A stretch of DNA of 11,873 nt, from NCBI GenBank assembly GCA_964427285.1, contig CAYRTS010000088.1, forward strand, positions 1-11,873, read 5' to 3'. Each line of letters begins with the position of its first letter. Within the stretch, counting starts at the first letter, position 1. The notes beneath the pieces were generated by a model. The model made no database searches, was not told the origin of the DNA, and worked only from the letters and a program-made list of their open reading frames with translations. Below, piece by piece: positions 1 through 7,279 of this stretch. Position numbers and translations under genes: made by a program. The stretch comes from SPCO01 sp964427285. Lineage in GTDB: Bacteria; Chloroflexota; Limnocylindria; Limnocylindrales; CSP1-4.

Positions 1-3000
1 TCGAACGGCGTCGTCGTCGGGCGCTTGGCACGAACCGCCGACCCGGCCGGTACCGCCGACGAAACCGGCAACGGCCGGGTCAACCTGGCGCGTGCCCTCG
101 GTGACACCTCGACCGAATCGGTGCAGCCGGCGGGCTCGGCGCCGGTGGGCGATGGAGGGCCGTTCGTCGGGCCGTATGTAGCTGCCAACAAGAACCTAAC
201 GATCACGTTTGCTGGAACTGGCGGTGGCTCGATCGCGTTTTCCAGCGTCACCGGTTTACCTGCACCGACCACGAATCCTTGCATTGCTACATGCATGAAC
301 TCCCTCAACAACAACGCGACTGGCACTCTTACGGTCACCGCGAACGCGAATTCGACCTTCGTCGGGTGGTCCGGCGTGTTCGGCAGTGGCGGCACCACGA
401 CATGCGCTGCTAGCACTAGCCCTTGCACCTTCAGCCTGTCGAATGACGCACAAGCCCTGACGGCCACGTTTCGCGCCAACACGACCACGTCGATCACGAA
501 TGCGGCCAGCCTCAGCGCGACTCCGTCGGCGCTTGGTGCCGCCTACGCCGTCAACGTCAGTGTGACCCGTACCGGCACCAGCACGACGAATGTCGCAGGG
601 ACGGTCACCGTCTCCGATGGCCTCGATAGTTGCATCGCGACCTTGACCGCCGCCCAGCCGACGGCAAGCGGCACCTGCAACCTGTCATCGACGACGGCCG
701 GGGCCAAGACCCTGACGGCAACATACGCGGGCAATGTGAACTACAACGGCAGTGTCAGCGCGGGCGTCGCGCATACGGTCAACACGGCCAACACAACCAC
801 GACGATCACGAGCGATCTGCCCGATCCGTCGGTCGTCGGCGAGGGCTACATGGTGGCCGTGACGGTGACTCGTTCTGGTGTGAGCGCGACGCTTCCGACC
901 GGGACCGTGCTGATCAGCGACGGGTCTGCCACCTGCACGACCGACGCTCTTGCCGGCCCGGTCACGGGACGCACTGCCAGCTGCGCCCTGACCTCGACAA
1001 CGGCCGGCACCAAGACCCTGACCGCGACGTACGCCGGGGACACCAACTACAACGGCAGTGTCAGCGCGGGCGTCGCGCATACGGTCAACACGGCCAACAC
1101 AACCACGACGATCACGAGCGATCTGCCCGATCCGTCGGTCGTCGGCCAGCTGGTGACCATCGCCCACGGCGTCACCGTCAACGCCCCAGGCGCCGGAACG
1201 CCCACCGGCAATGTCACGATCACCGACTCGGCCAGCCTGCAGACCTGCACGGCCACTGTCGCGGCGGGCTTGTGCTCAATCGCGTTCACGGCAACTGGAA
1301 TCCACAACCTCACCGCCACATACGCCGGCGATACGAACTTCAACGGAAGCGCAAGCACGCCCGTCACGGTCCATGTCGTCAACAAGGCTGGCACCACCAC
1401 GACGATCTCTAGCCACACTCCCGACCCGTCGGCGGTGGGCGAGTCGGTCAGCGTGAGTTACTCCGTCGCGGTGAATGCGCCGGGCGCCGGCACGCCGACC
1501 GGCACGGTCACGATTACCGATGCAGACAGCGCCGCGACATGCGCCGCAACCGTCGCGACCGGATCCTGCTCCCTGACCCTGACGGGGCCAGGTACCCACC
1601 ACCTGACGGCGACCTACGCAGGCGACACGAACTTCCTTGGCAGTACCAGTGCCGTGGCTCCACACGAGGTCAGCAAGGCCGCCACGACGACGACGATCAC
1701 GAACTCGGTCAATCCGTCCGTGTTCGGGCAGTCCATCACCCTGACGGCGACGATCACGGTCAACGCTCCCGGGTCTGGATCACCGACCGGCACCGTTGAG
1801 TTCTTCGTCGACAGTGTTTCCGTTGGCAGCTTCCCGGTCAGCGGAGCCTTCACGGCCACGTACGTGACGGCGAGCCTGTCCGTTGGCGATCACGACATCG
1901 ATGCCACATATAGCGGCGATGCGGAGCTCCTGACGAGCGACGCGACGACGTTCGTCCAAAGGGTCGACAAGGCGGATACCTCGACGGTGGTCGTCAGCGA
2001 TGACGACACGTCGACCTACGGCGACACCGTTCTCTTCACGGCCACGGTGACGTCGGACGCGCCAGGCTCCGGGACGCCAACTGGCATGGTCCAGTTCTTC
2101 GATGGCATCGTCAGTCTTGGCAATGGGGCGCTGATCGCTGGCCAGGCCTCGCTATCGATTTCGACACTGAGCGCCGGCAGCCACACGATCTCCGCCAAGT
2201 ACCTCGGCGACGGGTCATTCAACGTCAGCATCAGCGGCGACATCACGCAGTCCGTCACCAAGAAGACCCTGACCGTCACGGCTGATCCGCGGACCAAGGT
2301 CTACGGCGAGGCCAACCCGGCCCTGACCTTCGGCTACGACGGCTTCGAGAACGGCGATGACGCCGGCGACCTCACGACCGAGCCGACCTGCTCGACCCTG
2401 GCCGACGAGACAAGCTCGGTCGGCGACTACGCCATCGACTGCGCCGGCGGCGACGACGAGAACTACGCCTTCAGCTACGTCGCGGGCAACCTCGAGATCA
2501 CCAAGAAGACCCTCGTCGTGACCCCCGACGCCAAGACCCGGATCTACGGCCAGGCCGCCCCGGTCTACACCTTCGCGGTCACCGGCTTCGAGAACCTCGA
2601 GACCGCGGCCACGGCGGCCGGCTACGTGGCGCCCAGCTGCACCTCGGCCTACACCGTCACGAGCCCGGTCAGCGCCTCGCCGCTGACGATCACCTGTTCC
2701 GGCGGGAGCGCCGACAACTACAGCTTCAATACGACCGCCACGGCCGAGCTCACGATCACCAAGAAGACCCTCGTCGTGACCCCCGACGCCAAGACCCGGA
2801 TCTACGGCCAGGCCGCCCCGGTCTACACCTTCGCGGTCACCGGCTTCGAGAACCTCGAGACCGCGGCCACGGCGGCCGGCTACGTGGCGCCCAGCTGCAC
2901 CTCGGCCTACACCGTCACGAGCCCGGTCAGCGCCTCGCCGCTGACGATCACCTGTTCCGGCGGGAGCGCCGACAACTACAGCTTCAATACGACCGCCACG

Positions 3001-3651
3001 GCCGAGCTCACGATCACCAGGGCGACCCTCGTCGTCACGGCCGATAACAGGTTCAAGATCCTCGGTGCGCCTAATCCTGCTCTTACGTCGATCATCAGCG
3101 GCTTCAAGAACGGCGAGACTCTGGCCACCAGCGGCGTCACCGGCAGCCCAAGCTTGACGACGACCGCCATCACAGCGAGTCCGGTCGGGTCGTATCCAAT
3201 CGCCGCTACGCTAGCCACGCTCACCTCGAGCAACTACAGCTTCACGTTCGTCAACGGGACGCTGAAGGTCCTTTACTCACTTGCGAGCTGCCTCGGATCC
3301 CCAGGTCACCAGGTTCTGCAGCCGGTCAACAACGACGGCTCGAGTGTCTTCAAGAAGGGCAGCACGGTGCCGGTCAAGTTCCGCGTCTGTGATGCCGACG
3401 GCAACTCGATTGGCACGGCCGGAGTGGTGACCAGCCTCCAACTCACCGGAAAGTTCATAGGGCTCGATGAGGCGCTGGTCATCGAAGATGTCGTGAGCAC
3501 GACGCCTGACACCGCCTTCCGCTGGAGCTCGACCGACCAGCAGTGGATCTTCAACCTCAACACGAAGAACCTCACGGCGAACTACACCTACCGCTACACC
3601 ATCACCCTCAATGACGGCTCGACGATCACGTTCGAATTCGGGCTGAAGTAG
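1..3651 (+). CDS. C-terminal part of a giant secreted Ig-like/MBG repeat protein, probably a subtilisin-family protease (5' partial)
   Basis: The frame is open from base 1 to the TAG at 3649-3651, so the true start lies outside the window. The TTG at 25 is probably not a start. The first ~35 residues (VVVGRLARTADP, then GNGRVNLARAL) resemble the end of an S8 subtilase domain, whose last helix follows a 'GxGxVNxxxA' motif; the catalytic part would lie upstream. Numbering from the TTG, residues 57-150 form a cysteine-containing beta repeat (FVGWSG, paired Cys) like InlB-type bacterial repeats. Residues 152-745 hold about six Ig-like repeats (TLTATYAGDTNYNGS, VNAPGAGTPTG). Residues 746-1085 are four MBG-type domains (KTLVVTPDAKTRIYGQ). 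Residues 1088-1208 are a C-terminal module with FKKGSTVPVKFRVCD, matching the PxKF-type domain. No membrane anchor or sorting signal is visible. Role inferred: exported adhesive or protease stalk. The repeats are certain, the S8 assignment moderate. Confidence 0.82.
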   Translation, partial: SNGVVVGRLARTADPAGTADETGNGRVNLARALGDTSTESVQPAGSAPVGDGGPFVGPYVAANKNLTITFAGTGGGSIAFSSVTGLPAPTTNPCIATCMNSLNNNATGTLTVTANANSTFVGWSGVFGSGGTTTCAASTSPCTFSLSNDAQALTATFRANTTTSITNAASLSATPSALGAAYAVNVSVTRTGTSTTNVAGTVTVSDGLDSCIATLTAAQPTASGTCNLSSTTAGAKTLTATYAGNVNYNGSVSAGVAHTVNTANTTTTITSDLPDPSVVGEGYMVAVTVTRSGVSATLPTGTVLISDGSATCTTDALAGPVTGRTASCALTSTTAGTKTLTATYAGDTNYNGSVSAGVAHTVNTANTTTTITSDLPDPSVVGQLVTIAHGVTVNAPGAGTPTGNVTITDSASLQTCTATVAAGLCSIAFTATGIHNLTATYAGDTNFNGSASTPVTVHVVNKAGTTTTISSHTPDPSAVGESVSVSYSVAVNAPGAGTPTGTVTITDADSAATCAATVATGSCSLTLTGPGTHHLTATYAGDTNFLGSTSAVAPHEVSKAATTTTITNSVNPSVFGQSITLTATITVNAPGSGSPTGTVEFFVDSVSVGSFPVSGAFTATYVTASLSVGDHDIDATYSGDAELLTSDATTFVQRVDKADTSTVVVSDDDTSTYGDTVLFTATVTSDAPGSGTPTGMVQFFDGIVSLGNGALIAGQASLSISTLSAGSHTISAKYLGDGSFNVSISGDITQSVTKKTLTVTADPRTKVYGEANPALTFGYDGFENGDDAGDLTTEPTCSTLADETSSVGDYAIDCAGGDDENYAFSYVAGNLEITKKTLVVTPDAKTRIYGQAAPVYTFAVTGFENLETAATAAGYVAPSCTSAYTVTSPVSASPLTITCSGGSADNYSFNTTATAELTITKKTLVVTPDAKTRIYGQAAPVYTFAVTGFENLETAATAAGYVAPSCTSAYTVTSPVSASPLTITCSGGSADNYSFNTTATAELTITRATLVVTADNRFKILGAPNPALTSIISGFKNGETLATSGVTGSPSLTTTAITASPVGSYPIAATLATLTSSNYSFTFVNGTLKVLYSLASCLGSPGHQVLQPVNNDGSSVFKKGSTVPVKFRVCDADGNSIGTAGVVTSLQLTGKFIGLDEALVIEDVVSTTPDTAFRWSSTDQQWIFNLNTKNLTANYTYRYTITLNDGSTITFEFGLK
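739..840 (+). repeat. 102-bp exact direct repeat, copy 1 (partner 1045-1146)
   Basis: Read base by base, 739-840 and 1045-1146 are identical, offset by 306 bp (102 codons, in frame). The segment encodes NYNGSVSAGVAHTVNTAN followed by TTTTITSDLPDPSVVG, the junction between neighbouring Ig-like repeats. Identity stops at both ends (g versus c at 738/1044 and 841/1147), while the rest of the two Ig domains has diverged. This looks like gene conversion or slippage limited to the linker. Confidence 0.9.
1045..1146 (+). repeat. 102-bp exact direct repeat, copy 2 (partner 739-840)
   Basis: Second copy of the 102-bp identical segment in the Ig-like repeat array. It joins the second and third Ig-like repeats and keeps the reading frame. 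Confidence 0.9.
2496..2753 (+). repeat. 258-bp perfect tandem duplication, unit 1 (MBG-type domain)
   Basis: Unit 1 of a head-to-tail pair of 258 bp (86 codons) that I read as identical to 2754-3011. Each unit encodes one whole MBG-type beta domain starting KKTLVVTPDAKTRIYGQ. In the unit 84 of 86 codons end in G or C (exceptions TGT and AAT), unlike the flanking Ig repeats. Identity at synonymous sites implies a very recent duplication, or an assembly artefact. Confidence 0.92.
2754..3011 (+). repeat. 258-bp perfect tandem duplication, unit 2 (MBG-type domain)
   Basis: Second unit of the tandem duplication. Identity runs about 8 bp further (3012-3019) and then breaks where the next, diverged MBG domain begins (RATLVVTADNRFK). 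The copy number could vary between strains. Confidence 0.92.
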
Positions 3652-3671
3652 CTGACGCACCGAGAACCGCG

Positions 3672-3701
3672 ACGTCCCACCTGCATCCGTGGGTGGGACG
3701 T
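3672..3701 (+). terminator. Hairpin after the surface-protein gene, likely terminator
   Basis: Perfect 10-bp stem: ACGTCCCACC at 3672-3681 pairs with GGTGGGACGT at 3692-3701 around a 10-nt loop. It starts 20 nt after the stop codon of the surface-protein gene. Only a weak T-rich stretch (TTGGGATTT) follows, so termination strength is uncertain. Confidence 0.6.
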
Positions 3702-4145
3702 TGGGATTTCCGGTCCGAATCAGGCGGATGCAAGCGCGCCGTCGAGTCCACGTCGCAACAGCGCGGGCAAATCCCACCATAGTGCATGACAGTGTTCGCG
3801 ACCGGTTTGGATCAGCGACCGGTTTTTGGTCAGGGTGGATGGGCTCCTACGGCGCCGCACGTGCTCGCCGTGGCACTGGGCCGGGCGTCGACCTTTGCGC
3901 CAGACGCTCGTTACGGCGGTCGAGGAAGGTCAGGTGGCGGGCTCGAGCGCCAGGCGCCGGACACCGGCAGCGGGCAGCGGATGCGGGAGAATCGGTCCGA
4001 GCCTGGCGCGTCACGCCAGAGACTGACCTGTCGGGCGTTGCCGTTGGCCGTAACGAGCGCCCGGCGCGAATCGGCCGTATCTGGCGCAATTCGGCCCGGC
4101 CCAGGTTCCAGACCGGCCTCCAACAGACCGGCCGCTTGCCAACGC
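3702..4145. other. Gene-free stretch
   Basis: About 440 bp between the hairpin after the surface-protein gene and the end of the DUF4143 remnant. I see no frame with protein-like composition, no tRNA-like cloverleaf and no clear promoter. The only local pattern is an 11-bp direct repeat, GCGACCGGTTT, at 3798-3808 and 3815-3825. Long open frames here on both strands are Arg/Pro/Gly-rich and look like by-products of high GC. The region may be decayed flanking sequence of the lost ATPase gene. Confidence 0.5.
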
Positions 4146-4679
4146 TCACGCACCCAACAGTGCCGCCGGCACGACCCCGATCCCGTCCCGGCGACGGTAG
4201 GCTTCTGGCCCGGTCGTGATGACGATCGCGTCGAGCAGGTCCTCGCCCAGGCGCTCGCGCAGTCACCGCACATGGCGCACGTGTTCATCGGTCACTGTGC
4301 GGGCCAGCTTCACTTCGATCGCGACCACTCGCTGATCCGCAGGTTCGACGATCAGATCCACCTCGTGGTCTCCATCGCGCGTCCGAACGTGCGAGACGCG
4401 CGCCTCGGCTGCCTGCGCGTAGGTCCGGACGTCATGCGCGACCTGAGACTCGAAGAGGGCGCCAAACAGGGTGGCGTCTCGCGGGGCCAGCGAACCGGCC
4501 GGAGTTCCTTCGAGCAGGGTGTCGATGGTCGCCCCACGCAGACGAGCCGCCGGGGCAGGATCGGCGAGCTGGTGCTTCGGCGACAGCGCAAGCCGGGCCA
4601 GGTCGTTGCGGGCGGGCGTCCAGGCGGGGATGGGCTCGATCACCCAGAGGCGTCGCAGCTGCGACCATCTGGCGGTCTT
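4146..4679 (-). pseudogene. 3' remnant of an ATP-binding protein (AAA/DUF4143 type) with an in-frame stop
   Basis: On the minus strand the frame reads KTARW, then LRRLWVIEPIPAWTPARNDL, SPKHQLADPAPAARL, LFGALFESQVAHDVRTYAQA and HEVDLIVEPADQRVVAIEVK. This matches the C-terminal DUF4143 part of the AAA ATPase/DUF4143 family, which carries a PD-(D/E)xK nuclease-like fold (the E, D and ExK residues are visible). The frame meets TGA at 4263-4265. Reading through it gives LRERLGEDLLDAIVITTGPE up to a natural TGA at 4146-4148. Relatives have Trp at that point as I recall them, so TGG-to-TGA is the simplest explanation. The N-terminal ATPase domain (about 250 residues) is absent: homology begins where hipA ends. 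A short ORF starting at GTG 4643 could still be translated, but without the ATPase it is unlikely to act as in its family. Confidence 0.75.
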
Positions 4680-4683
4680 CGCC

Positions 4684-5931
4684 TCAAGGAGCGAAGGCTG
4701 CCGCCATCAAGTCGATCTCCGTGGCGGAAATCCGGATCGCCTGGGCAGCTTGGCGCCATCCCCCGACGGCACGCCTGACCTCCTCGACGATGGCGTCGGC
4801 CCGCCCCGGCGGGAGGCGATAGAACGGCGCCGTCTCGAGCGCGAGATCGAGATCGGGCGTCCGGACGGTCTCGTCGATGGCCAGCGTGTGCTCGGGGCTG
4901 CCAGGGCTGGGATTGACGTCGAACGCCGGGGCGAGGCGCCATCCGCCCAGGGACCGAAGGAAGCCATGGTTCCGGAGGTGGTCATCACGATTCGCGGCGA
5001 GAACGTTGAAGACGAGGCGTCGGAACAGTTGGTCGAGGTCCACCTCGATCGCGTCCGCCTGCACGTGGTCGGCGACCGCCAGCGCGATGTCGAGGTAGCT
5101 GGCGGGCTCGCCGTCGCGCTTGCCGGCGAGGGTCATCGCGGAGGCGTAGGCGCGCCGGCCGTGGACCTCCCGGTCGAAACGGCGAGTCGTGAAGGTTCGG
5201 TATTCGCTCCCGAGGTCGAGGAGTCGATGGTCCGCGACGGTAACGCCGGCCCTCGCGGCGAGGGTCGCGAGGACGGACTCCCAGGCTCCGACGTCGTGGC
5301 GGTCGGCTCGTGAGGGAAACTTGGCGATCCAGACGGTGCCGTCCTCCTCGACCACGTTCGACTTCGGGCGCGCGCCGCCGAGCGAGCTGCCCGGCGCGAA
5401 GAGGAGTTCAAGCCAGTCCACCGACTCGTGGCCTGCCTGCCCGCTGGGGCGCTCGAACTCGTTCGCCGCGTGCTGGAGCGTACGGAGCCGGGTCATCGGC
5501 GGGACGTCGAGCGGCCCGTCATCGATGAAGTGGCCGTCGTCCGGGCGCGCGAGCCGTAGGGCGCTCATCCGAACCGCGTCGCTGACGCCGAGGAGGAAGT
5601 CCCAATCGTCGAGGGTCCGGGTCGGACGGCCCTCGCGCCGAGCCAGATGCGCCTCTCGCCGCTCCATCAGGGCTCGGCCCCAGCGATCCGGTGCGGCATC
5701 GCTGAAGATCGCGGGCAGCGTCCCGTCGCGGATGTACTGGTCGCCCGCATGGAGGCGGAGGTACGGGTCGATGGGGAAGGCGTCCGGCGCCGCCAGGTAT
5801 TCGCTGGCGTAGGCGAAGGAGACGGCGCTTCGCCGTCCGGATCCAGCCCGACGCAGGGTGCCGACCAGGCGGCGCGGCCCAAGCTCGACGGCATCGAGGT
5901 GGACGAACACCTCGGTCGGATGGTCAGGCAC
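4684..5931 (-). CDS. hipA: HipA-family serine/threonine kinase toxin
   Basis: Product of 415 aa from GTG 5931. Family role: HipA kinases phosphorylate a cellular target (glutamyl-tRNA synthetase for E. coli HipA), halt translation and promote dormancy. The N-terminal HipA subdomain has SFAYASEYL (38-46) and DAAPDRWGR (78-86). The kinase core has a Gly-rich loop GSSLGGARPK (181-190), a probable ATP-binding Lys in AKF (204), Glu218, TRRFDR (249-254), the catalytic loop NRDDHLRNHGF (314-324) and the metal-binding FDVNPSP (337-343). All catalytic elements look intact and the length is near the family's ~440 aa. The GTG start is preferred because the family N-terminus (TEVFVHLD) begins just after it; an ATG at 5994 would overlap hipB by 71 nt. 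The chosen start overlaps the hipB stop by 8 nt, so translational coupling is likely. Its stop touches the DUF4143 remnant. Confidence 0.9.
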   Translation of the reverse strand: MPDHPTEVFVHLDAVELGPRRLVGTLRRAGSGRRSAVSFAYASEYLAAPDAFPIDPYLRLHAGDQYIRDGTLPAIFSDAAPDRWGRALMERREAHLARREGRPTRTLDDWDFLLGVSDAVRMSALRLARPDDGHFIDDGPLDVPPMTRLRTLQHAANEFERPSGQAGHESVDWLELLFAPGSSLGGARPKSNVVEEDGTVWIAKFPSRADRHDVGAWESVLATLAARAGVTVADHRLLDLGSEYRTFTTRRFDREVHGRRAYASAMTLAGKRDGEPASYLDIALAVADHVQADAIEVDLDQLFRRLVFNVLAANRDDHLRNHGFLRSLGGWRLAPAFDVNPSPGSPEHTLAIDETVRTPDLDLALETAPFYRLPPGRADAIVEEVRRAVGGWRQAAQAIRISATEIDLMAAAFAP

Positions 5932-6238
5932 GAGGGCCAGGTTTCCGTGGCTGGCGCAGGGAGAGATCCTGGAGGCGCTGGCCGAGCGTGTCATTGCCTG
6001 CCATCAGGTCCAGGTCTTCTTCCAGGCTGAGCACCGAGAGCGCTCTGACGAGGATGGCGAGGCTGACCGAAAGGTCGCCACGTTCCAGGTGGTAGATCGT
6101 CGTCCGCGAGGCATCGACCCTTGCGGCCATCTCTGTCACCGTCATGCGACGCCGCAGGCGCGCGAGTCGGAGGCGCTCTCCAAGCGCCTGGGCGCGTCGC
6201 TCGGCGCCGGGGAAGATGGGTCGGGCTACCTTGCTCAT
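5924..6238 (-). CDS. hipB: HipB-like XRE-family antitoxin and repressor
   Basis: Product of 104 aa. A helix-turn-helix of the Cro/C1 (XRE) type lies at about residues 17-73, with the core MTVTEMAARVDASRTTIYHL. The C-terminal tail is basic and Pro-rich (RQPRKPGPRA). Family role: HipB binds HipA, keeps it inactive and represses the operon by binding inverted repeats in the promoter. A perfect inverted repeat lies within the promoter just upstream. I chose ATG 6238 because it falls 8 nt after the -10 box, fitting leaderless transcription. An alternative ATG at 6259 would lie inside the -35/-10 spacer. Only a weak GGAA precedes the start. The gene overlaps hipA by 8 nt. Confidence 0.88.
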   Translation of the reverse strand: MSKVARPIFPGAERRAQALGERLRLARLRRRMTVTEMAARVDASRTTIYHLERGDLSVSLAILVRALSVLSLEEDLDLMAGNDTLGQRLQDLSLRQPRKPGPRA

Positions 6239-6246
6239 GTTCCATA

Positions 6247-6275
6247 ATCTAGGTGACATAGATGCTTATGTCAAG
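6247..6275 (-). promoter_or_regulatory. hipBA promoter with embedded operator
   Basis: On the minus strand: -35 TTGACA at 6275-6270, a 17-bp spacer, and -10 TAGATT at 6252-6247 (4/6 to TATAAT). A perfect inverted repeat, TGACATA (6255-6261) and TATGTCA (6268-6274) with a 6-bp spacer, fills the gap between the boxes and overlaps the -35. Bound repressor would block RNA polymerase, the expected HipB autoregulation. The predicted transcription start (6239-6240) is within two bases of the hipB ATG, implying an essentially leaderless mRNA. The sequence elements are seen; their function is inferred. Confidence 0.78.
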
Positions 6276-6335
6276 TATATTGGACAGTGCCGCTTGTACG
6301 CGCGGTTGGGGCAGGTCGACGTGGCAGGCGCTTGA

Positions 6336-6363
6336 TTGACACTAGGTCACCGTAAAGTACAGT
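6336..6363 (+). promoter_or_regulatory. Promoter of the AbrB/PIN operon
   Basis: Perfect -35 TTGACA at 6336-6341, 16-bp spacer, -10 TACAGT at 6358-6363 (4/6). The ATG at 6371 follows 7 nt after the -10, so the transcript is predicted to be leaderless. No Shine-Dalgarno sequence precedes the ATG. It diverges from the hipBA promoter across about 60 bp. Confidence 0.68.
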
Positions 6364-6380
6364 ACCGCTCATGAGTACTG
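6360..6380 (+). promoter_or_regulatory. Candidate operator of the AbrB-type antitoxin
   Basis: Inverted repeat CAGTAC (6360-6365) and GTACTG (6375-6380) with a 9-bp spacer. It overlaps the -10 box and the start codon. An extra GTAC sits at 6357-6360. AbrB/MazE-fold antitoxins bind such palindromes to repress their own operon. The arms are only 6 bp, so this is tentative. Confidence 0.4.
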
Positions 6381-6691
6381 ATACACGTGTGATTAATCGA
6401 CGCCGGGCACGCATTACAAGCCAGGGCCAGATCACCGTCCCGAAAGCCGTCCGCGATGCGCTCGGCCTCAGGCCCGGCGACGACATCGAGTTCGTCTCTC
6501 GGGGGACTGAGTTGCTGATCGAAGGCAGACCGCGACGGAGCGCGCTCGAATTCGCCGGGATCGCCTCCGGCGCGGCTGGACGGATTCCGGCCACCGCCGA
6601 CGAGCTGGACGTGTTGATCGAGGACGGCATGGCGGAGGCGGCGGTCCGGCGGGCAGGCTCGCCGGGTCGGGGTGCTAGGCGCTCCGGGTGA
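6371..6691 (+). CDS. vapB: AbrB/SpoVT-fold antitoxin (VapB-like)
   Basis: Product of 106 aa. Residues 12-52 are a SpoVT-AbrB swapped-hairpin DNA-binding domain (ARITSQGQITVPKAVRDALG, then LRPGDDIEFV), as in antitoxins that bind their operator and cap the toxin with a C-terminal tail. The tail here (55-106) is Ala/Arg-rich with an acidic stretch, DELDVLIEDGMAEAA, a plausible toxin-binding helix. The ATG at 6371 is chosen from the promoter spacing. The last codons overlap the PIN gene by 4 nt (GTGA, 6688-6691), so the two are expected to be co-translated. It probably represses its own promoter. Confidence 0.87.
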   Translation: MSTDTRVINRRRARITSQGQITVPKAVRDALGLRPGDDIEFVSRGTELLIEGRPRRSALEFAGIASGAAGRIPATADELDVLIEDGMAEAAVRRAGSPGRGARRSG

Positions 6692-7134
6692 GCTCTCCCC
6701 GGGGGCGGCCGCCGCGTCAACGGCCGGAGGTGGCGTATGCGGACACCAACGTGTTCATCGCCCTGCTGGTGGGGCCCAGCCATCCGCTGCATGAGCCGGC
6801 GCTGTCCATCTTCCGCCGGGTCGCGGAGGGTGCAATCAGTCTCATCGTGACGCCGGTCATCGTCGCCGAACTGGTCTACGTCGGGCGGTCCCTGTTTCGG
6901 TGGACCCGCGGTGTGGCGGCCGATCGGCTCGGGGCGCTGCTGACGGCCGACGGGCTCGTCCTTGCGGAGGCGGCGACGGTCCAGCGTGCGCTTCGGCTGT
7001 ACGGGGAGCGGCCCAGACTGGATTTCGCAGACGCGTACCTGGCTGCGGCTGCGCTGGAGGTGGGCGAGGCGGTCGTGGCCTCGCTCGATACGGGGCTGGA
7101 TACCGTGGAAGGGCTTCGGCGGATCTCGGCCTGA
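6688..7134 (+). CDS. vapC: PIN-domain ribonuclease toxin (VapC-like)
   Basis: Product of 148 aa. The PIN fold is recognisable from ADTNVFIALL with Asp19, IVAELVY with Glu61, DFADAYLAAAA with Asp115 (also Asp112), and SLDTGLD with Asp134/Asp138. These acidic residues coordinate the metal of PIN RNases, which cleave RNA such as tRNA or rRNA. The active site appears complete. GTG 6688 overlaps the antitoxin stop by 4 nt. Its extra N-terminus of ~14 residues is Arg/Pro-rich (SSPRGRPPRQRPE); a GTG at 6730 right before the fold is a possible alternative, but it has no spaced ribosome site. Target RNA cannot be predicted. Confidence 0.87.
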   Translation: MSSPRGRPPRQRPEVAYADTNVFIALLVGPSHPLHEPALSIFRRVAEGAISLIVTPVIVAELVYVGRSLFRWTRGVAADRLGALLTADGLVLAEAATVQRALRLYGERPRLDFADAYLAAAALEVGEAVVASLDTGLDTVEGLRRISA

Positions 7135-7279
7135 GGGCTCGGCGGCGCTGCTGCGGCCATGCCGTGCCACCAGCGGATATCGAGCGGCGTCAAGCGGCTC
7201 CGCGGCCACCCCCGATGGGTACGTCCATGTGGCCGTTTGATCGCTGGGCGAAACCACAGCCGCAGTGATTCGCTGACGA

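Noticed and set aside
739..3011. CRISPR-like array because of repeated segments
   Set aside because: The repeats are long, in frame, of different sizes and encode beta domains. There are no short direct repeats with unique spacers and no cas genes.
3798..3825. 11-bp direct repeat GCGACCGGTTT as an attachment site or iteron
   Set aside because: Only two copies, 17 bp apart start to start, with no integrase, replication gene or matching distant copy in the window.
3786..4778. A 330-codon open frame on the plus strand
   Set aside because: It lies antisense to the DUF4143 remnant and the end of hipA, is rich in Arg/Gly/Pro/Ser, and shows no family motif. It is a by-product of GC-rich codons on the other strand.
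4471..5313. A 280-codon open frame on the plus strand opposite hipA
   Set aside because: The opposite strand holds the recognisable HipA kinase with all motifs. The plus frame has no domain-like pattern.
5932..5994. ATG 5994 as the hipA start
   Set aside because: It would add 21 residues without family similarity and overlap hipB by 71 nt; GTG 5931 gives the normal HipA N-terminus and an 8-nt overlap.
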